In this document: positions 34,501 to 42,315 of the stretch, piece after piece
Layout of the letters: each line of letters opens with the position of its first letter
How positions within the stretch are numbered: position 1 is the first letter of the stretch
Translations under genes and position numbers: made by a program
Source: an uncultured Cohaesibacter sp.
GTDB lineage: Bacteria; Pseudomonadota; Alphaproteobacteria; Rhizobiales; Cohaesibacteraceae
Direction: 5' to 3'
Length of the DNA stretch: 64,000 bases
Assembly: GCF_963662805.1 (NCBI RefSeq)
Contig: NZ_OY759869.1
Span: 529,501 to 593,500 of the forward strand
The notes under the pieces: model-generated
The model's database searches: none
What the model saw: only the letters and a program-made list of their open reading frames with translations
What the model was told of the DNA's origin: nothing

Positions 34501-34960
34501 CATTCACGAAGGTTTCCGTGGTGTTTATTCAATAAATACGAGCGATATTCGGAATGAATTTGCAAAAGAAATTTCTGTTTTCGATGAAGCCGACTATCGG
34601 AAGTGGTATGCATCAAAATATAGTCGGAAAAATTCTGTTGCGAAGGGCAGAAAGAGAAAAATAAATGAAGCCAAATACAATGAATTGTTCAACGATGCGC
34701 GTGAATTTTACAATTTAGAAGACTATAAAACAGCACTAAGGTTGTTTACGGAATGCCTATCGATCGATCCTGATGATGTAAAAGTGAAAAGGAGTTTGGC
34801 AGAAACTCTAGTTAAAATGGATCGAACCAAGGAGGCCATCAGGCACCTACAAGAAGTTCGTAGGAGTCTGCCTAAGAACAAAAACAACAAAAAGCGGCTT
34901 CAGGCGTTGAAGAATCCTTTCTGGAAGATGGTGTACGGAGACAAGCCTTATCAGGTTTGA
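31514..34960 (+). CDS. Multidomain glycosyltransferase: two GT2 domains, beta-propeller, TPR
   Basis: 1148 aa. Residues 1-~260 are a GT-A family 2 domain (SVIVPIYKTEKYLDKCLNSI, VDDCSPDES, DxD in VDSDDYIHPEML). Residues ~320-590 are a second GT2-like domain (VSVIVKTFLRPEMLERFL, EIIVGDDSPRDV, DDD in LLCDDDFIIDVEAD). Residues ~620-1030 form a TolB/oligogalacturonate-lyase-like beta-propeller with NVSRKYQNFFFGYYDV, HCSYSPDRNFLLYDSY and CDLHPRWSKDGKTITFDS. Residues ~1060-1130 are TPR-like helices. The first ~300 codons are markedly AT-rich, the rest less so. A role in building or decorating surface glycan is likely. Confidence 0.8.
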   Translation: MKPSISVIVPIYKTEKYLDKCLNSIRNQTFEDIEIICVDDCSPDESYKIVLDHKENDPRIVFIRHEKNAGLGGARNTAIKAAKADWIASVDSDDYIHPEMLKRLWEETENGQYDIVSCGFEHVSSNGEIVSTHLKDAQIIDVKNDDVDIFSVANPAFWNKIWKKSLYTENEIFFPEHVYYQDAATTPRIIAKSKRIKVIREILYYYLSREDSATYTYSSKHILDYFKVFDVIVEFLNSNGFYEKYIDKFTDYIDRSLKFHAGNVLSSSLSGDEKSQYLRHFLLLKVSYFESNEFLFEADPLELERLVSTAHTKEDLLPLDGNEKLPVSVIVKTFLRPEMLERFLMSVGNFEQKHGIRFEEIIVGDDSPRDVLIANDRAIRRVRRHYPFSNIEHEQYEENIGLAEGRNRLVARSKSEFVLLCDDDFIIDVEADIQKALGYVQNRDFDIVGGWLKNEYDVETGDYMYWGACGRISETKEEIFFELDECEHEDMAEIQPSDYLLNFFIARRNALIDVPWDADLKVEEHQEFFYRFFKSPYKAALCRDFFVQHTADRSDNPPRYNEYRFGRENWEKFLYMAVERMGKVRRTINRVRDDKFVTWQVDARARTNLHQSVPLLEPVIGQRVPIKNVSRKYQNFFFGYYDVQSESDDGRYLVCQSAPVINRLPLSSDVASIVLIDRNGVDEVREIGATTAWCHQQGCHLQFVPNRPSSVIYNVFDEDEKIFRSHEYDVISGARRVHEFPVAALASDGKKAASINFSRLYDYRPGYGYGHVRDPFFDETAPERDGLTIFDLDSGEAKLVLSYQQIRDLLAQGQLDRYADEKWVINHVAFNPSSSKILMLVRTFSNDAPFPTFTIVCNADGSELRRVFGFCSHYHWKDDVTFVASGAPGFTRQEAKPIKVYEVNSDTLQYEVLADGILTNDGHCSYSPDRNFLLYDSYASESFPYRRLYVYDLVAQRSMDLGYFYSNEKWYGSNTDLRCDLHPRWSKDGKTITFDSIHEGFRGVYSINTSDIRNEFAKEISVFDEADYRKWYASKYSRKNSVAKGRKRKINEAKYNELFNDAREFYNLEDYKTALRLFTECLSIDPDDVKVKRSLAETLVKMDRTKEAIRHLQEVRRSLPKNKNNKKRLQALKNPFWKMVYGDKPYQV

Positions 34961-34992
34961 ACGGATGACTGATCTTATACGGTGTCGGGCTT

Positions 34993-36066
34993 TCAAGGTC
35001 GGATCAGAACCGGTTTCCAATAATTCCAGTTCGCATATTTGTCGCCAGTCTGTCGAATGTGTGTGTAACGCTTTAGGCTGGACCATGAGCGATGGCCGGT
35101 GACAGAAGCGGCATGGGGAATGTTGAAACCCATCTCAAACAGGCGGCTGGTGCCCTCGTGTCGAAGATCATGAAACCGCAGATCTTCGATCTGGAGAAAG
35201 TGACAGGCACGGGTAAATGACGCACTTACCGATCGGTGATTAAACGGGAAAATCCGTTTTGTTTTCTTGGGCATGGCATTGATGTAAGCCAAGCACGGAG
35301 AGGGCAAATCACACCAGACATTGTTGCCGGCTTTCTCGCCGGGGTTTTTCATATCTCGGACCAGAACGCGCCTATTATCTTCCTCCAGGTCGGCCCTGAG
35401 GATTGTGCAGATTTCCTCCTGCCGTCTCGTCGAAAAGATTGCAAACGGGACGATCAGGTGCATCGGAATCTCTTGTCTGCGTCGCTTTGCCTTGTCTATG
35501 AAATACTCCATAATCCTGTCGAGCTCAGCGAGCGTCGGGCGTCTGTCTCGGCTGTTTCCCTTGTTGATGAGGCCCATGCGCTTTGCCACTGCCATCGCGT
35601 CGGAATGAGCACTCTTGTCAAGCGGTAAGCCCCAAGCCGGTTTGGCGATCGCAAAGACAGCTCCAAGATGCGACAGGTAGTTTTGAGTGGTGGCCGGCGA
35701 GACGCGCCTGTTCAATTCTTCGGCGAATTGAATAATCACGGTGCTGTCAATGTCATCGCAATCCATATCAGAGATCTCGAATTCATTTTTAATCGTGGCC
35801 AGCACTTGCGCCTTGGTTCGTCCGATTTCCTTTTGGCTGGTCTGGATATACTTGTCGATTGCATCGGCAAGCTTTTTGCCGGAGACTTGCTTGAGGCCTC
35901 CTGGTCGGTTGAGCTCATCCTCGCGCCGGAGCATCCATCGCTCAGCAGCTTTGCGCTCAGTAAACGTCTTGCTCTCACGGTGGACAATCTTGCCCTTGCG
36001 CTTTATGACAATCTGAGCGCAATAGGCGACGCCGTCTTTTCGGTTGCGTTCGTTAATGGTCCCCAT
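34993..36066 (-). CDS. int: Phage tyrosine recombinase (integrase)
   Basis: 357 aa. All active-site elements are visible: Arg in IFSTRRQEE, Lys in RDMKNPGEKAG, His-x-x-Arg in FHDLRHEGTSRL, His in VTGHRSW and nucleophile Tyr in LKRYTHIRQ. The N-terminal ~160 residues are the arm- and core-binding part. The length is normal and no frameshift is seen. It lies at the right edge of the prophage, next to rpmE, transcribed inwards. It would insert and, with a missing excisionase, excise the phage. Confidence 0.95.
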   Translation of the reverse strand: MGTINERNRKDGVAYCAQIVIKRKGKIVHRESKTFTERKAAERWMLRREDELNRPGGLKQVSGKKLADAIDKYIQTSQKEIGRTKAQVLATIKNEFEISDMDCDDIDSTVIIQFAEELNRRVSPATTQNYLSHLGAVFAIAKPAWGLPLDKSAHSDAMAVAKRMGLINKGNSRDRRPTLAELDRIMEYFIDKAKRRRQEIPMHLIVPFAIFSTRRQEEICTILRADLEEDNRRVLVRDMKNPGEKAGNNVWCDLPSPCLAYINAMPKKTKRIFPFNHRSVSASFTRACHFLQIEDLRFHDLRHEGTSRLFEMGFNIPHAASVTGHRSWSSLKRYTHIRQTGDKYANWNYWKPVLIRP

Positions 36067-36157
36067 GGTACGACTTTCTGTTTTTCGGTACGACTAAATC
36101 GTACCGCATATGCAAAAATAGTCAAGAACCGCAGAAAATCGAACATAAATCGTACCG
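36067..36157. promoter_or_regulatory. Four CGGTACGA elements upstream of int
   Basis: GGTACGA lies directly at the int start (36067-36073). CGGTACGA (36086-36093) and TCGTACCG (36099-36106) form a perfect inverted repeat with spacer CTAAA. Another TCGTACCG follows at 36150-36157. These look like operator or recombinase-arm sites controlling int or shaping the intasome. The 36067-36381 interval otherwise holds no gene; the right attachment site is probably here but cannot be delimited. Confidence 0.65.
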
Positions 36158-36322
36158 ATTTTGAGCCTAAAAATGACATCAAAAGAACTAAAAAAACAAT
36201 ATAAATCAATGACAAAGGTGTTATCGGTTGCACCGATGATGGAAAGGAACAATCACGTCTATCCGCTTTGATGCGGAATGAACACACCCTTGCGGAGCAG
36301 GTGGGTGTCGGCCTGATCGCAC

Positions 36323-36352
36323 AAAAAAACCCGGCGTTGGTGCACCGGGTTT
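36323..36352 (-). terminator. Terminator of rpmE
   Basis: On the minus strand CCCGG and CCGGG arms flank a 10-nt loop and are followed by seven T. It closes the rpmE transcript at the host-phage border. Confidence 0.75.
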
Positions 36353-36381
36353 CAATCTGACTGGCGATGCCGCCGGGCGTC

Positions 36382-36606
36382 TTATGAGCCCAGGAAGCCA
36401 GAGAATTTGTCCTTGAAGCGGGACACGCGACCACCGCGGTCAAGCAGGTTGCCGGTGTTGCCGGTCCATGCAGGATGGGAGGTCGGATCAATGTCGAGGT
36501 TCAGGGTGTCACCTTCGGAGCCGTAGGTCGAACGCGTGGTGAATTCGGAGCCATCGGTCATGACAACTTTGATCGTGTGATACTCAGGATGGATATCTTT
36601 TTTCAT
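36382..36606 (-). CDS. rpmE: 50S ribosomal protein L31
   Basis: 74 aa starting at MKKDIHPEYH, with the L31 pattern TIKVVMTDGSEFTTRSTYG and SHPAWTGN. It lacks the Cys pairs of zinc-binding L31, as is usual for the zinc-free alphaproteobacterial form. The first reliable host gene right of the prophage. GGACGTTC lies upstream; the start is set by homology to the family N-terminus. Confidence 0.95.
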   Translation of the reverse strand: MKKDIHPEYHTIKVVMTDGSEFTTRSTYGSEGDTLNLDIDPTSHPAWTGNTGNLLDRGGRVSRFKDKFSGFLGS

Positions 36607-37025
36607 TTTGAACGTCCTTCGCAGGAGAGCAAGCACTGTTCCCTTCCCGAGGGCAGATCTGCTCTAAATTTGGTTTCCTGCTTTCCCGCTCCGTCCCTGT
36701 CCCGAAAAGTTCGGAACGGATCAAAGAAAGCTTTCGGATCGCGATGCCACCCGCTCGGGGCCGGACATTCTATCTGATCCATAAAGTTCGGCTGCGGGCG
36801 AGTGGCCGCACAGCCGTAAAAATAATTCGTTGGACCCTATAACGCAGTGCGTTGCGATATACAAGCCCGTTGCCTATCTAGAAGAGGAAAAAAGCTGTCC
36901 GCGCCACCATTTTTCGTTGAAAGTGGGTGGACAGTTTGTGTCTGTGGCCCGTATGGGTCAGGAAAAGCCTGTTGCTGCAGACAATGTGCCGCTGCAACGC
37001 GGTTCTGTTCGAGTTTGGAGACCTC
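36607..37025. other. Divergent promoter region rpmE / ABC exporter
   Basis: 419 bp without a supported gene between the minus-strand rpmE and the plus-strand ABC gene. Short frames here have no family features. It should hold both promoters; no operator was recognised. Confidence 0.5.
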
Positions 37026-38798
37026 ATGTCTGACAGCACAGCGAAGCCTTCCACCCGTTACCAGCCGTTGATGCGGCTTGCTCCCTATGCTCTGCGCTAT
37101 CGGGGCATGGTCCTGATGGCACTTGTGTCGCTGGTGGTTGCCTCTGGGGCGACCCTGTCGCTGCCGGTTCTGGTGCGCGGGCTCATCGACCGGGGGCTCA
37201 GTCAGGACAATGTCGCGCTCGTTGATCATTATACCGGCTGGCTCATTCTGGCGGTGGCCTTTCTGGCGCTGGCGAGTGCGAGCCGCTATTATTTTGTCAT
37301 TATTCTCGGCGAACGGGTTGTCAACGATCTCAGGCGAGATGTCTTTGCCAAGTTGACCACCCTGTCTCCGGCCTTTTTTGATCGCACCCGAAGCGGGGAG
37401 ATCGTCTCGCGCCTCACCGCTGATGCCACGCAGATCAAGTCGGCCGTCGGGGCCAGTGCCTCCATGGCGCTGAGGAACTTTCTGCTCTGTGTCGGCGCTG
37501 GTGTGATGATGGTGGTGACCAGCCCGCAAATGTCGCTGCTCGTGCTCGGGGTCATCCCGTTTATCGTGCTGCCACTGGTTGGGCTGGGGCGCTGGGTGCG
37601 CAAGAAGCAGCGCTTTGCGCAGGATCGGCTGGCGGACAGCTCGGCCTTTGCATCCGAGGCCATCGGTTCCATGCGGATCCTTCAGGCCTTCACGCAGGAG
37701 AGCCGCATCAATGGCTTTTTCGGCGACAGCATCGAGGCGGCCTTTGGGGCTGCGCGTTTTTCCATTCGCGCAAGGGCGGTGCTGACGGCCTTTGCCATGT
37801 TCTTTATCTTTGCCTCGATTGTTGGCGTGCTCTGGTATGCGGCGCAAGATGTCGCTGCGGGCAGGCTGTCGGCGGGTGCCTTATCCCAGTTCCTGATCTA
37901 CTCCACGATGGCTGCTGCCGGTCTTGGCGGCCTCAGCGAGGTCTGGGGCGAGATCTCGCAGGCGTCGGGCTCTGCCGAGCGTCTGATGGAGCTGCTCGAC
38001 GAGGATGTTGCCATTCGCGGCCCGGTGCAGCCCAAATATCTTCCCTCGGGAGACGACCTTTCCGTCGTCTTCGACCATGTTGGGTTTCACTATGCCAGCA
38101 TGGAGCAGCAGCCGGTGCTTGAGGATCTGTCCTTCACGATCCGGGCAGGAGAGACCGTTGCCATCGTCGGGCCGTCCGGGGCGGGCAAGACGACCGTCTT
38201 TCAGCTCCTGATGCGCTTCTACGATGCCGAGAGTGGTTGTGTTCGCCTCGGTGATGTGCCGGTTGAAGAACTCTCGCTTGAAGACTTGCGCGGGGTGATG
38301 GCTCTCGTGCCTCAGGAGCCGGTGATTTTTGCCATGCCGATCGCGGACAATATCGCGATGGGACGGGATGATGCGAGCCGGGACGATATCATTGCTGCGG
38401 CCAAGGCGGCACATGCTCATGACTTCATCTCCAATCTGTCTGATGGCTACGACACGATTGTCGGCGAACGTGGGGTGACCCTCTCGGGTGGGCAGCGGCA
38501 ACGTCTGGCCATCGCACGGGCGATCCTCAAGGATGCGCCGATCCTGCTGCTTGATGAGGCGACGAGTGCCCTTGATGCGGAAAGCGAGACCTATGTGCAG
38601 GCGGCGCTTGATGGCATGATGCATGGGCGCACTACCATCGTCATTGCCCATCGCTTGGCGACGGTGAAGAAAGCAGATCGCATTCTCGTCCTCGACAAGG
38701 GGCGCCTCGTTGAGGAAGGGGATCACGATAGCCTTGTGGCCAACAAAGGGCTCTATGCCCGGCTTGCTAGCCTGCAATTCGGTGATGCCGAGGATTGA
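37026..38798 (+). CDS. ABC exporter, MsbA-like half-transporter
   Basis: 590 aa from ATGTCTGACAGC. The N-terminal ~320 residues have six membrane segments (MVLMALVSLVVASGATLSL, LLCVGAGVMMVVTSPQMSLL, LTAFAMFFIFASIVGVLWYA among them). The nucleotide-binding domain shows Walker A GPSGAGKTT, Q-loop VPQEPVIF, signature LSGGQRQRL, Walker B ILLLDEATSALD and H-loop IAHRL. Fused TMD-NBD architecture means it works as a homodimer, exporting lipids, peptides or drugs. It is commonly next to rpmE in Rhizobiales. Substrate cannot be read. Confidence 0.92.
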   Translation: MSDSTAKPSTRYQPLMRLAPYALRYRGMVLMALVSLVVASGATLSLPVLVRGLIDRGLSQDNVALVDHYTGWLILAVAFLALASASRYYFVIILGERVVNDLRRDVFAKLTTLSPAFFDRTRSGEIVSRLTADATQIKSAVGASASMALRNFLLCVGAGVMMVVTSPQMSLLVLGVIPFIVLPLVGLGRWVRKKQRFAQDRLADSSAFASEAIGSMRILQAFTQESRINGFFGDSIEAAFGAARFSIRARAVLTAFAMFFIFASIVGVLWYAAQDVAAGRLSAGALSQFLIYSTMAAAGLGGLSEVWGEISQASGSAERLMELLDEDVAIRGPVQPKYLPSGDDLSVVFDHVGFHYASMEQQPVLEDLSFTIRAGETVAIVGPSGAGKTTVFQLLMRFYDAESGCVRLGDVPVEELSLEDLRGVMALVPQEPVIFAMPIADNIAMGRDDASRDDIIAAAKAAHAHDFISNLSDGYDTIVGERGVTLSGGQRQRLAIARAILKDAPILLLDEATSALDAESETYVQAALDGMMHGRTTIVIAHRLATVKKADRILVLDKGRLVEEGDHDSLVANKGLYARLASLQFGDAED

Positions 38799-38823
38799 AC
38801 GGCAGGCGCCGCGGGTAAGGTCT

Positions 38824-39852
38824 CTAGCGCTGGGTGAGCTTTAGCTCGATGCGGCGGTTCTTGCGCCATGCCTCGTCATTGTCACCCTCTTCCAGAGGCT
38901 GGTATTCGCCAAAACCGGCGGCAACGAGACGGTTGGGCGGCACGCCTTTCGAGATGAGATATTTCACGACAGAGATCGCGCGGGCAGACGACAGTTCCCA
39001 GTTGGATGGGAAGCGGGCGCTATTGATGGGGCGGTTGTCCGTGTGGCCGTCGATGCGCAGGACCCAGTCGATCTCTTCGGGGATCTCGTTGCTCAGCTCA
39101 AGGATGGCCTCGGCGAGGCGGTCCAGTTCCTGCTCGCCCTCTGCCTTCATGCGCTCTCCCCCTGACGGGAACAGCACTTCTGACTGGAAGACGAAGCGGT
39201 CACCGACGACGCGGATGTCGGAGCGTTGCGAGAGGATTTCACGGAGGCGACCGAAGAAGTCCGAGCGATAGCGCGAGAGTTCCTGCACCCGCTGGGCAAG
39301 GGCGACGTTCAGTCGCTTGCCAAGGCTCGCGATCTTGGTCTGGCTTTCCCGGTCGCGTTTTTCCGAGGCTTCCAGCGCGTCTTCCAGCGCTCCGATCTGG
39401 CGGCGCAGGGCGGCGATCTGCTGGTTGAGCAATTCGACCTGAGCCAGAGCGCGCTGGGAAATCGCCTTTTCATTTTCGAGGTTGCGTGTGAGGCCCGCGA
39501 TCTGGCCGCCTGCGCTGTCCTTGTCGCCTGCTTGTTCTTCCAGCTGGATCAAGAGGCGATCTCGCGAGGCTTCTGCGGCTGAGAGGCTGGCCTGAAGACT
39601 GGACAGGGAGCTTTCCAGATCCTGCTTGCCGGCCCGCTCAAGCGCGAGCAGTTCGGTCAGCTCGGCGATCTGGCTGTTGAGTTTGTTGAGCACCGTGTCC
39701 TTGCCGGAAATCTCCTGTGTCAGGAAGAACTGAGCCACCATAAAGACGGTGAGCAGGAAAATCAGCACAAGCAGCAGCGTCGCCATGGCATCGACAAAGC
39801 CCGGCCAGTAATCGGCTTTCGGTTCACTGCGTCTATTGCGGGACAGACCCAT
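38824..39852 (-). CDS. Membrane-anchored OmpA-domain protein with long coiled coil (MotB-like)
   Basis: 342 aa. One N-terminal membrane helix (FVDAMATLLLVLIFLLTVFMVAQFF) is followed by ~170 residues of coiled coil (LNSQIAELTELLALERAG and onward) and an OmpA/MotB peptidoglycan-binding domain (LRIDGHTDNRPI, NWELSSARAISVVKYL, AAGFGEYQPL, RRIELKLTQR). It follows the MotA/ExbB-like gene by 16 bp, forming a stator-like pair. The pair is widespread in Rhizobiales envelopes; it probably uses the proton gradient across the inner membrane to act on the wall. Confidence 0.85.
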   Translation of the reverse strand: MGLSRNRRSEPKADYWPGFVDAMATLLLVLIFLLTVFMVAQFFLTQEISGKDTVLNKLNSQIAELTELLALERAGKQDLESSLSSLQASLSAAEASRDRLLIQLEEQAGDKDSAGGQIAGLTRNLENEKAISQRALAQVELLNQQIAALRRQIGALEDALEASEKRDRESQTKIASLGKRLNVALAQRVQELSRYRSDFFGRLREILSQRSDIRVVGDRFVFQSEVLFPSGGERMKAEGEQELDRLAEAILELSNEIPEEIDWVLRIDGHTDNRPINSARFPSNWELSSARAISVVKYLISKGVPPNRLVAAGFGEYQPLEEGDNDEAWRKNRRIELKLTQR

Positions 39853-39868
39853 CTGGCTTCCTTATCCG

Positions 39869-40900
39869 TTAACTCGTGGAGTCCGACTGGGGGCCGTCGA
39901 GCACCTTGTTGAGCTTGGTCAGAAGCTCCTTGATCTCTTCCTGCTGGGTGGATTGCTGATCCGCCCATTCGCGCATCAATTGCTGTTCGGAGCGCAGATG
40001 GTGGACAAGACCCTGAATGCCCTCGGCGAGATTGGCCATGGCCGAGGTGGCGTTGCGGGCATCGCCGTGCGAGCCATCACCACCGGTTCGGTCGATCTTG
40101 GCCGAAATCTGCTGCAGCACTGAGACCAGCTGTTCGTTGTCGTGGGCGAGCGCTTCGCCGTAGCCGTTTTCGAGATCCTCGATGCGGATGTCGGTGACGG
40201 TCGACAGCCAGTCTTCTAGGTCGGTGAAGAAGCGGGTCTGTGCCTGACTGGCCTGAAGATCGAGGAAGCCCAGAACCAGCGAGCCGGACAAGCCGAAGAG
40301 CGATGAAGAAAAGGCCGTGCCCATGCCCTGCAGTGGAGCTTCGAGGCCGGACTTGAGGTCTTCGAAGATTACGCCAACGTCACTTGAGGCGACAGACAGG
40401 GTGCTGATGACATCACCGACCGAGCTCACGGTCTGCAACAGGCCCCAGAAGGTGCCGAGCAGGCCAAGGAAAACCAGAAGACCGGTGAGATAACGCGAAA
40501 TGTCGCGCGCTTCGTCAAGGCGCATGCCGACCGAATCAAGAATCGAGCGCATGGTCGAGGTGTTGATCGCCATCCGGCCGACACGGTCACCCAAAAGAGT
40601 CGCCATCGGGGCGAGCAGGATCGGGGGGCGCGAGACTTCGAGGCCGGGATCGCCAAGGCGGAAATTGTTGACCCATCGCACTTCGCGGAACAGGCGGACG
40701 ACCTGCCGCATGGCAAGGAAGACGCCGACTGCGAGCACCAGAAAGATCATGGCATTCAGCAGCGGGTTGCTCCAGAAAGCCTGAAGGATCTGCCGGTAGA
40801 GGATGAGCGGGATGAAGGCTGCCGCGCTGATGAAAATGAGCATGCGCCACAGATAGCGTTGGGGACTTGCTAGCTTGTAGGGATCCAATTCGCTTGTCAT
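39869..40900 (-). CDS. MotA/TolQ/ExbB-type proton channel protein
   Basis: 343 aa from the Met of MTSELDPYKLASP. Two N-terminal membrane helices (MLIFISAAAFIPLILYR, LLNAMIFLVLAVGVFLAM) and two later ones (YLTGLLVFLGLLGTFWGLL and GTAFSSSLFGLSGSLVLGFLDL) carry the conserved G-x-x-GTxxGL and AFSSSLFGL patterns of this family. It ends in a cytoplasmic helix with DNEQLVSVLQQISAK. It is the motor partner of the downstream OmpA-domain protein. Confidence 0.85.
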   Translation of the reverse strand: MTSELDPYKLASPQRYLWRMLIFISAAAFIPLILYRQILQAFWSNPLLNAMIFLVLAVGVFLAMRQVVRLFREVRWVNNFRLGDPGLEVSRPPILLAPMATLLGDRVGRMAINTSTMRSILDSVGMRLDEARDISRYLTGLLVFLGLLGTFWGLLQTVSSVGDVISTLSVASSDVGVIFEDLKSGLEAPLQGMGTAFSSSLFGLSGSLVLGFLDLQASQAQTRFFTDLEDWLSTVTDIRIEDLENGYGEALAHDNEQLVSVLQQISAKIDRTGGDGSHGDARNATSAMANLAEGIQGLVHHLRSEQQLMREWADQQSTQQEEIKELLTKLNKVLDGPQSDSTS

Positions 40901-41199
40901 TGTCCGATTTTTCCGGTTGCGCGAAAGCAGGCCAAGGCTTGAATGCAATCAACATTCAGCCACGCAAACATGTCTCATTTTTGATCGAAAACGAGAAAAG
41001 TTCACGACTTCACAAAATTGCGCGGACACGGACCGAAAGGATTGATTAACCTTTCGATCCAATGCGCAACACGACATTGCCCAATTTCCTCGCCGAGGAA
41101 AAGGGGGTGCTGTGAATTAATCCCTTGGTCTGTTGGATCAATCGGCTACAAGGAAGCGATTGGGGAGCGGCTGGAGTGCGCCAGACGTGTGTTTGGTGC

Positions 41200-41682
41200 T
41201 CAGGATCGCTCACCCAGCAGCGGGCCTTCGGCGCCCTTATTGCGGTGTGGCAAGAGCCGTTTGAAGACATCTGCCTGTTGCAGCCCCTTTGCGATCAGGA
41301 TGCCGACGATCAGGGCTGCAACAAAGATGAAGCTCGACAGATGGCCAAGACCGAGAGCGGGGATCGAAGCGCCCGGGCAAAAGCCGCCAATGCCCCAGCC
41401 GATGCCAAAAACTGCCGATCCGACGACGAGCTTGGCGTCAATCTTGCGGCTGTTGGGGACCTGAAAATCGCTGTCGAAGACGGGCTTTCTCTGCTTGCGG
41501 AAGATGAGGGCATAGCCCGGAATGGCTATGCTGAGTGCTCCGGCCATGACGAACATCAGGCTTGGGTCGAAGGTACCCGCCAGATCGAAGAAGTTCAGAA
41601 CCTTGGCCGGATTGGCCATGCCGGAGATGGTGATGCCCAGTCCGAACAGGCCGCCAATCAGGGCTGCAACAAAATAACGCAT
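41200..41682 (-). CDS. YeeE/YedE-family sulfur transporter half (DUF6691)
   Basis: 160 aa with four hydrophobic segments. It has the paired-repeat signatures GLGITISGMANPAKVLNFFD and GWGIGGFCPGASIPALGLG, where the Cys is thought to relay thiosulfate or a similar sulfur species. It is the second gene of a two-gene set; together they equal one full YeeE-like transporter. Confidence 0.88.
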   Translation of the reverse strand: MRYFVAALIGGLFGLGITISGMANPAKVLNFFDLAGTFDPSLMFVMAGALSIAIPGYALIFRKQRKPVFDSDFQVPNSRKIDAKLVVGSAVFGIGWGIGGFCPGASIPALGLGHLSSFIFVAALIVGILIAKGLQQADVFKRLLPHRNKGAEGPLLGERS

Positions 41683-41695
41683 GGGTCGTCCACTC

Positions 41696-42133
41696 CTAGA
41701 AAAGGTGCCGGGTCACGAAGACTGTCAGAACTGCGAAGCTCATGAACATGAGAACGGCCACCGCAGAACGGCGAGAGAAGCGCGCGAGGCCACAAATGCC
41801 GTGGCCGGACGTGCAGCCCGAGCCATAGGTGACGCCAATCCCGGTGATGATGCCGCCAATGATGAGAGCCGTCATGGAAATCGGCAGGGCATAGGGGACT
41901 TCACCGATTGTCAGGTGATAGGCGAGGGGGGCGAGGACAGACCCGGCAAGAAAGCAGGCCTTCCAGCTCATGTCCTGTCTGAAGGGCGGCAGGATACCTG
42001 CCAGAATACCGGTCATGCCTGCGATACGGCCCCATGAGGCCATGAGAAGGACTGCTGCGAGGCCGATCAGGAGACCGCCTGCGTAGGATTGGAAGGGCGT
42101 GAAATCAGTCACTGCTGCAAACTCCGCACGCAA
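41696..42133 (-). CDS. YeeE/YedE-family sulfur transporter half
   Basis: 145 aa, four hydrophobic segments, signature GVTYGSGCTSGHGICGLARFS with two Cys, the characteristic core of the other half of split YeeE/YedE transporters. It is separated from its partner by 13 bp. It likely imports thiosulfate or moves persulfide sulfur. An AT-rich promoter region lies upstream. Confidence 0.88.
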   Translation of the reverse strand: MRAEFAAVTDFTPFQSYAGGLLIGLAAVLLMASWGRIAGMTGILAGILPPFRQDMSWKACFLAGSVLAPLAYHLTIGEVPYALPISMTALIIGGIITGIGVTYGSGCTSGHGICGLARFSRRSAVAVLMFMSFAVLTVFVTRHLF

Positions 42134-42235
42134 GTTTCGTGCGTTTGATTGAGGTGGGGCCGGCGGGGACGCTGGTCTTTGACGGGCTGTCTTATACGAT
42201 AGTTTAATAGTTCATATAATTCGAAAGTTCAATAT

Positions 42236-42270
42236 AAAAAGGGCCGCGATGACTAAAACACACGGCCCTT
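42236..42270 (-). terminator. Terminator after the inositol monophosphatase gene
   Basis: AAGGGCCG and CGGCCCTT form an 8-bp stem, followed on the minus strand by a run of T. Confidence 0.7.
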
Positions 42271-42315
42271 CCGATAGAAATTTGGCGTCAATCTGATCTC
42301 GAAATCAGAGCAGAC

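Noticed and set aside
38824..40900. MotA/ExbB-like plus OmpA/MotB-like pair as a Zorya (ZorA-ZorB) defence system
   Set aside because: No ZorC/ZorD or ZorE neighbours; the flanks are an ABC exporter and YeeE genes, and this pair is a common envelope pair in Rhizobiales.
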